Shown here: positions 13,365-16,512 of the stretch, piece after piece | How the letters are laid out: each line of letters begins with the position of its first letter | Position numbering within the stretch: position 1 is the stretch's first letter | From: Alphaproteobacteria bacterium | Lineage (GTDB): Bacteria > Pseudomonadota > Alphaproteobacteria > ATCC43930 > CGMCC-115725 | NCBI GenBank assembly: GCA_019241915.1 | Contig: JAFAWI010000212.1 | Location: forward strand, 1-16,512 | Reading direction: 5' to 3' | DNA length: 16,512 bases | Translations under genes and position numbers: made by a program | Notes under the pieces: model-generated | Told to the model about the DNA's origin: nothing | The model's input: the letters and a program-made list of their open reading frames with translations, nothing else | Database searches by the model: none

Positions 13365-13613
13365 ATGAGACGTCTGATCGCCGCGGCGCTGGCCGTCGCC
13401 GCCGGGGTCGGCGCCGCCGCGGCGGCGAAGGCCCAGCTCTACCCGCCATTCCCCGCCTCGACGCAGTCGCTGTACGATTTGTACCCGCCGCTGTCCGACC
13501 CGTTCGTGCTGTCCGACACGGCGCGTCGCAGCGTCAGTGCCGACCCCGGTTGCGGTTCGGCCAACCCGCAGGGCGGCATTCCGTCGGCGGTGACCTGGGG
13601 CGGCTGTCCGTAA
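13365..13613 (+). CDS. Small secreted two-cysteine protein, copy 3 (82 aa)
   Basis: No known family recognised. Residues 1-23 (MRRLIAAALAVAAGVGAAAA, then ending A-K-A) form a signal peptide, and about 59 residues remain. The mature part is rich in Tyr, Pro and Ser (LYPPFPASTQSLYDLYPPLSD, 25-45), and then has C63 in DPGCGSANPQGG and C81, once more the penultimate residue, in WGGCP. GGGAGGAG precedes the ATG closely. This copy is the most diverged, but it keeps the signal length, cut-site type and cysteine placing of copies 1 and 2. All three lie in one direction with gaps of 34 and 22 bases and so form a likely operon. Confidence 0.72.
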   Translation: MRRLIAAALAVAAGVGAAAAAKAQLYPPFPASTQSLYDLYPPLSDPFVLSDTARRSVSADPGCGSANPQGGIPSAVTWGGCP

Positions 13614-13703
13614 AGGCGCCTTATCAAGGGTCGGCCGGGCCGCTTGCCTTACCCGACCGCGGCGGGTCAATCTAGCGGCCCATTCGCATCGCAGGCCCGG
13701 TCC

Positions 13704-14624
13704 ATGGCGTTGAAAGACAAGGTCGCGTTCGGCATCTCACTGCCGCACCGCTCACCCGACCCGATCGACATGGCGGCGGTAAAACAGGTCGCACAGCGCG
13801 CCGAGGCGCTCGGCTTTCGCGACCTCTGGGTCACCGAGAACACGCTCAACCAAGAATCGATGTGCTTCGACCCGGTCGTGGTGCTGACCTACGCCGCGGC
13901 GGTCACCTCGAAAATCCGGGTCGGCGCCTCGGTCGTGGTGCTGGCGGTGCACCACCCGGCAATGGTCGCGCATCAATGGGCAACGCTCGACTATGTCAGT
14001 GGCGGCCGGGCGATCCTCGGCGTCGGGCTTGGCCGCGGCCACCACTACCGGCAGTTCGAGGTGCCGGAGGAAGGCAAGGTGGCGCGCTTCCGCGAGGAGG
14101 TAGCGCTGATCCGCGCGCTGTGGAACGAGGAGCGCGTCACCTTCCGCGGCAAGTTCTACAACATCGAGAACGAGGTGATGTCGCCGCGCCCGGTGCAGCA
14201 GCCGATGCCGCTGTGGATGGGCGTCGGTCATCCTAATGCGATCCGGCGCACCGCCGAATTGGCCGACGGCTGGATGGGTTCGGGCGGGTCGAGCATCGCC
14301 GAGTTCGGCCGCTCGGTGCCGATCCTCAAGGAGGCGCTGGCGGCGCGCGGCCGCGACCCCCAAGACTTCCCGATCTCGAAGCGAATCTTTTTGGCGGTCG
14401 ACGACAATCCGGCGGCGGCGCGCCGCGAGCTAGCCCGCTGGTTCGACGAGGTCTACCACAACCCACCGGGTACCGATGCCTCCGGCATCCACGGCACCCC
14501 CGAGCAGGTGCGCGAGCGGCTGGAGGAGGTCGTCGCGATGGGCGCCAACCACATCATGCTCAACCCGGTCTCGAACTTCGTCGAACAGGCCGAGGCGCTG
14601 GCCGAGGTCACCGGGCTCAAATAG
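13704..14624 (+). CDS. LLM-class flavin-dependent oxidoreductase
   Basis: A 306-aa luciferase-like monooxygenase-family protein (TIM barrel, using FMN or F420). The family marks are VAFGISLPHR (7-16), AEALGFRDLWVTEN (33-46), RVGASVVVLAVHHPAMVAHQWATLDYVSGGRAILGVGLG (72-110), the RPVQQPMPLWMGVG segment, and the ELADGWMGSGG block. The ATG at 13704 fits the usual short N-terminus; a TTG start at 13644 would add 20 low-complexity residues. The start lacks a strong ribosome site. The methyltransferase gene follows nine bases later, its Shine-Dalgarno sequence touching this stop codon, so the two are surely co-transcribed. The substrate and whether FMN or F420 is used cannot be read; in alphaproteobacteria FMN with a separate reductase is the usual choice, and no such reductase is in view. 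Confidence 0.9.
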   Translation: MALKDKVAFGISLPHRSPDPIDMAAVKQVAQRAEALGFRDLWVTENTLNQESMCFDPVVVLTYAAAVTSKIRVGASVVVLAVHHPAMVAHQWATLDYVSGGRAILGVGLGRGHHYRQFEVPEEGKVARFREEVALIRALWNEERVTFRGKFYNIENEVMSPRPVQQPMPLWMGVGHPNAIRRTAELADGWMGSGGSSIAEFGRSVPILKEALAARGRDPQDFPISKRIFLAVDDNPAAARRELARWFDEVYHNPPGTDASGIHGTPEQVRERLEEVVAMGANHIMLNPVSNFVEQAEALAEVTGLK

Positions 14625-14633
14625 GAGGGTGCA

Positions 14634-15362
14634 ATGACGCCGATCGACATCGTCAAGCGGCAGGTGGCGCTGCACTGGGGCCGGCGCGCGGCACATTTCG
14701 ACGAGGATTTCGGCCACAGCATCCGCACGCCCGAAGAACGCACCGCGTGGGATCGCATCTTTGCGCTCGCCATCGGCGGCCGGGACAACCTCGCGGCGCT
14801 CGACGTGGGGTGCGGCACAGGCATTCTGAGCCTCGAACTGGCGGCGCGCGGCCACCGCGTCACCGGGATCGATTTTGCACCGGAGATGCTGGCGCTGGCG
14901 CGCGCCAAGGCTGCCGATTCCGGAGCCGATATTCGCTTCGAGGAAGGCGACGCCGAGCAGCTGCCGTTCGCCGCGGCGTGCTTCGACCTGGTGATCACCC
15001 GGCATGTGCTGTGGACGCTGCCGCACCCGGAAGCCGCGCTCGACGAGTGGATCCGCGTGCTGAGACCGGGCGGACGCCTTGCGGTGATCGACGGGCAGTC
15101 ACTTGTCGCGCCGGGCGACGAGCAGGCGGCGAGTGCGCGGCGCAGCGCCGAGTATGCACCGATCGGCGACCGGCTGCCGTTTCTGACCGGCCGGCCGCAG
15201 GAGGAGATCGAGGCGCTGTTCCGCGCGCACGGCTTGGCCGAGGTTGGCGGCGACCCGCTCGCCGACGTCATCATGGCGCAGAACCGCCACGCCGCTGCCG
15301 AAGGCGAGGAGTTGCGCCCGCGCCGGCGCTACATCGTCTGGGGCGACGTGCCGCTCGCCTGA
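14634..15362 (+). CDS. Class I SAM-dependent methyltransferase
   Basis: A 242-aa Rossmann-fold methyltransferase. Motif I is LDVGCGTG (56-63), the acidic end of strand 2 is GID80F, motif II is GDAEQLPF (105-112), then FDLVITRHVLWTLPHPEAAL (117-136), and motif III/post III is LRPGGRL (143-149). The N-terminal cap RQVALHWGRRAAHFDEDFGHSIRTPEERTAWDRIF (9-43) resembles small-molecule methyltransferases of the Methyltransf_11 type. AGGAGGG overlaps the stop of the preceding flavin oxidoreductase, showing translational coupling. The pair may act in sequence on one small molecule (inference from coupling only). The acceptor is unknown. Confidence 0.9.
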   Translation: MTPIDIVKRQVALHWGRRAAHFDEDFGHSIRTPEERTAWDRIFALAIGGRDNLAALDVGCGTGILSLELAARGHRVTGIDFAPEMLALARAKAADSGADIRFEEGDAEQLPFAAACFDLVITRHVLWTLPHPEAALDEWIRVLRPGGRLAVIDGQSLVAPGDEQAASARRSAEYAPIGDRLPFLTGRPQEEIEALFRAHGLAEVGGDPLADVIMAQNRHAAAEGEELRPRRRYIVWGDVPLA

Positions 15363-15376
15363 ATATGTCGATTTCC

Positions 15377-15458
15377 CACCGTCATCCCAGCGAAAGCGGG
15401 GGCCCAAGGCAGCCGGTATGCCGCTTCCTCCGCGTTTCCGCTTTTGCGGGAAAGCCGG
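15377..15458. repeat. Degenerate palindromic intergenic repeat C
   Basis: The left side reads CCACCGTCATCCCAGCGAAAGCGGG (15377-15401), in the style of the very common bacterial repeat with CGTCATCCC and GCGAAAGC. The right side TTTCCGCTTTTGCGGGAAAG (15435-15454) is a diverged inverted arm. It starts 14 bases behind the methyltransferase stop and runs into the leader of the TPR gene. Erosion is clear, so the borders are approximate. Confidence 0.5.
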
Positions 15459-15470
15459 AAGAATAATCCG

Positions 15471-16100
15471 ATGCCCTCGGTCAACGAACTTGAGGCGTTG
15501 GCCGCGGCGCGCCGTGCCGAATTGGGCGATGCGCACCCCGACACGCTGACCGCGATGCTCCACCTTGCCGAAGCGCTGTGGGGCGAGGGCCAGCTCAACC
15601 GTGCCCGGGCACTGGAAGAGGCGGTCGTCGCCGGCCGGCGCGCAGTTTATGGCCACGCGCATCCGGAGACGCTCAAGGCGATCGGCAAGCTGGCGGTCAC
15701 GGTTGGCCAGCACGGCGACCTTGCACAGGCGCGCCGGCTGCAGGAGCAGGTGGTCGCCGGCATGCGCGCGCAGCATGGCCCCGAGGGCCGCGATACGCTG
15801 CGCGCCGCCAACAACCTCGCCGGCACCCTCGCTGCGCTCGGCGACGCGGCGGCGGCCGGCGCGCTGCTCGACGAGACGATCGCGACGCTGACCCGCGCCT
15901 TCGGCGACGACGACATCGACACACTGACGGCGAAAGGCAACCTCGCGGCGCTGCTCTGGCAGGCCGGCGAGCGGGACGAGGCTTTCGTATTGCAGGAACA
16001 CGTCGCCGACGCGCTGCGCCGCGTTCTCGACGCCGATCACCCCGCCGTGCGCGCCGCCCAAGCGACGCTCGACAGCATGCTGCGCGAGCTCGGTTTCTGA
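15471..16100 (+). CDS. Tetratricopeptide repeat protein (kinesin-light-chain-like TPR)
   Basis: A 209-aa all-helical repeat protein. The loop motif H-P-x-T-L recurs at residues 22 (HPDTL), 64 (HPETL), 106 (GRDTL), 148 (DIDTL) and 190 (HPAV), an exact 42-residue period. This is the TPR_10/TPR_12 type, with helices such as AMLHLAEALWGEGQLNRARALEEAVVAGRRAVYG. Such repeats bind protein partners and carry no catalysis. There is no signal peptide, so it is cytoplasmic. The ATG at 15471 is chosen (GGAAGAA about 8-10 bases ahead); the frame continues upstream into the repeat element, which is unlikely to be coding. It is normally a part of larger signalling or NB-ARC-type proteins, but here it stands alone. 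Partner unknown; it converges with the next gene. Confidence 0.85.
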   Translation: MPSVNELEALAAARRAELGDAHPDTLTAMLHLAEALWGEGQLNRARALEEAVVAGRRAVYGHAHPETLKAIGKLAVTVGQHGDLAQARRLQEQVVAGMRAQHGPEGRDTLRAANNLAGTLAALGDAAAAGALLDETIATLTRAFGDDDIDTLTAKGNLAALLWQAGERDEAFVLQEHVADALRRVLDADHPAVRAAQATLDSMLRELGF

Positions 16101-16179
16101 GCGCGTCCCGATCGGGCGAAGCCGGCCCCTTTCAACGGATCTTCACACCAGGCTCAGGCCTTTGCCGGCCGTCGCGAGA

Positions 16180-16512
16180 TCAGCCGCTCGTCGCGTCCCG
16201 CGCCAGCTTATAGTTGAAATCGCAATGGCTGGCGCCTTGCATGATCGTTTGCGTGCGGGTCAGTTTGAGGCGCGTGTCATACCCTTCGCAGAATGTCGCA
16301 TCACGCTGGCATGACAGCAGGTGGCCGATCTCGCCAAGCCCCATCTCGCGGTACATTTCGGCATAACGACAGCGCGTGACGTTGTAGACGTAGCTGGTGT
16401 CGCTTTCCTCCTTGACCTCGACCGTCAGTGCGTCCCCGAGCCGCCACTGCGCCTGCCGCTCGATAAAGCTGCGCATTGAGGTCTTGCCGCCGACCTGGGC
16501 AGCAAATTCCGC
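16180..16512 (-). CDS. L-2-amino-thiazoline-4-carboxylic acid hydrolase-like protein (C-terminal part, cut by window edge)
   Basis: The frame is open to the window end, so the N-terminus is missing; about 110 residues are seen. The preserved part has YVYNVTRCRYAEMYREMGL, GEIGHLLSCQRDATFCEGY, then LTRTQTIMQGASHCDFNYKL. The pattern R-C-x-x-x-E-M-x-x-x-x-G, C-x-x-D, and T-x-T-I-M-x-G-x-x-x-C-D-F is what I know from the ATC hydrolase family, whose Pseudomonas founder opens the thiazoline ring on the way from DL-2-amino-thiazoline-4-carboxylate to L-cysteine. Many members have no tested activity, so the name is by family. A Met at 16476 is internal and not the start. The gene converges with the TPR gene with 79 bases between, which hold no clear terminator. 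Confidence 0.7.
   Translation of the reverse strand, partial: AEFAAQVGGKTSMRSFIERQAQWRLGDALTVEVKEESDTSYVYNVTRCRYAEMYREMGLGEIGHLLSCQRDATFCEGYDTRLKLTRTQTIMQGASHCDFNYKLARDATSG

Noticed and set aside
12550..13613. tRNA as an integration site with the three mini-proteins as an inserted island
   Set aside because: There is no integrase and no direct repeat of the tRNA 3' end that I can find downstream, and base composition looks like the neighbours.

Overview
The window is GC-rich bacterial DNA. Gene style (strong use of C or G in third codon positions, GcvA-type LysR regulator, DUF1127 mini-protein, scattered palindromic intergenic repeats, GG[C/G]-rich tRNA) points to an alphaproteobacterium, most likely of the Rhizobiales/Rhodospirillales kind; I cannot name a genus from sequence alone. 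There is no sign of phage, plasmid, transposase, integrase or CRISPR. This reads as ordinary chromosome with metabolic genes plus a few small-protein and RNA oddities.

Layout. 1-1.8 kb: a divergent pair for cell-surface or exopolysaccharide work, a polysaccharide deacetylase (-) and a family 2 glycosyltransferase (+). 1.8-4.0 kb: a GcvA-type LysR regulator (-) divergent from a compact three-gene operon (+): a DUF1127 mini-protein, a Trp-rich 53-residue protein that overlaps it by ATGA, and a CmcJ/NvfI-family oxygenase. 4.09-4.2 kb: an intrinsic terminator, then a nested hairpin region ending in a second terminator. 4.2-5.8 kb: a multi-pass GT39/ArnT-like glycosyltransferase. 5.8-8.3 kb: an MDR-family quinone oxidoreductase, an NTF2-like protein and, on the opposite strand, a two-module VOC protein.

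8.6-12.6 kb: a molybdopterin-binding large subunit of the xanthine dehydrogenase family without its usual FAD and iron-sulfur partner subunits, a ThiS/MoaD-like sulfur carrier, mnmA (tRNA 2-thiouridylase) and a tRNA with anticodon CAT. The tRNA's apparent sigma70 promoter overlaps the mnmA stop codon. 12.7-13.6 kb: three tandem small secreted proteins built to one plan: a 23-residue signal peptide ending A-x-A, a Pro-rich or low-complexity middle, and two cysteines with the second always the penultimate residue. This is the most novel-looking element here. 13.7-16.1 kb: an LLM-class flavin oxidoreductase coupled to a SAM methyltransferase, then a TPR protein with exact 42-residue periodicity. 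The window closes inside a gene (-) resembling L-2-amino-thiazoline-4-carboxylate hydrolase.

Three different palindromic repeat elements (about 6.8, 11.0 and 15.4 kb) each sit just behind a stop codon between same-strand genes, where they could act as 3'-end or transcript-stability elements.
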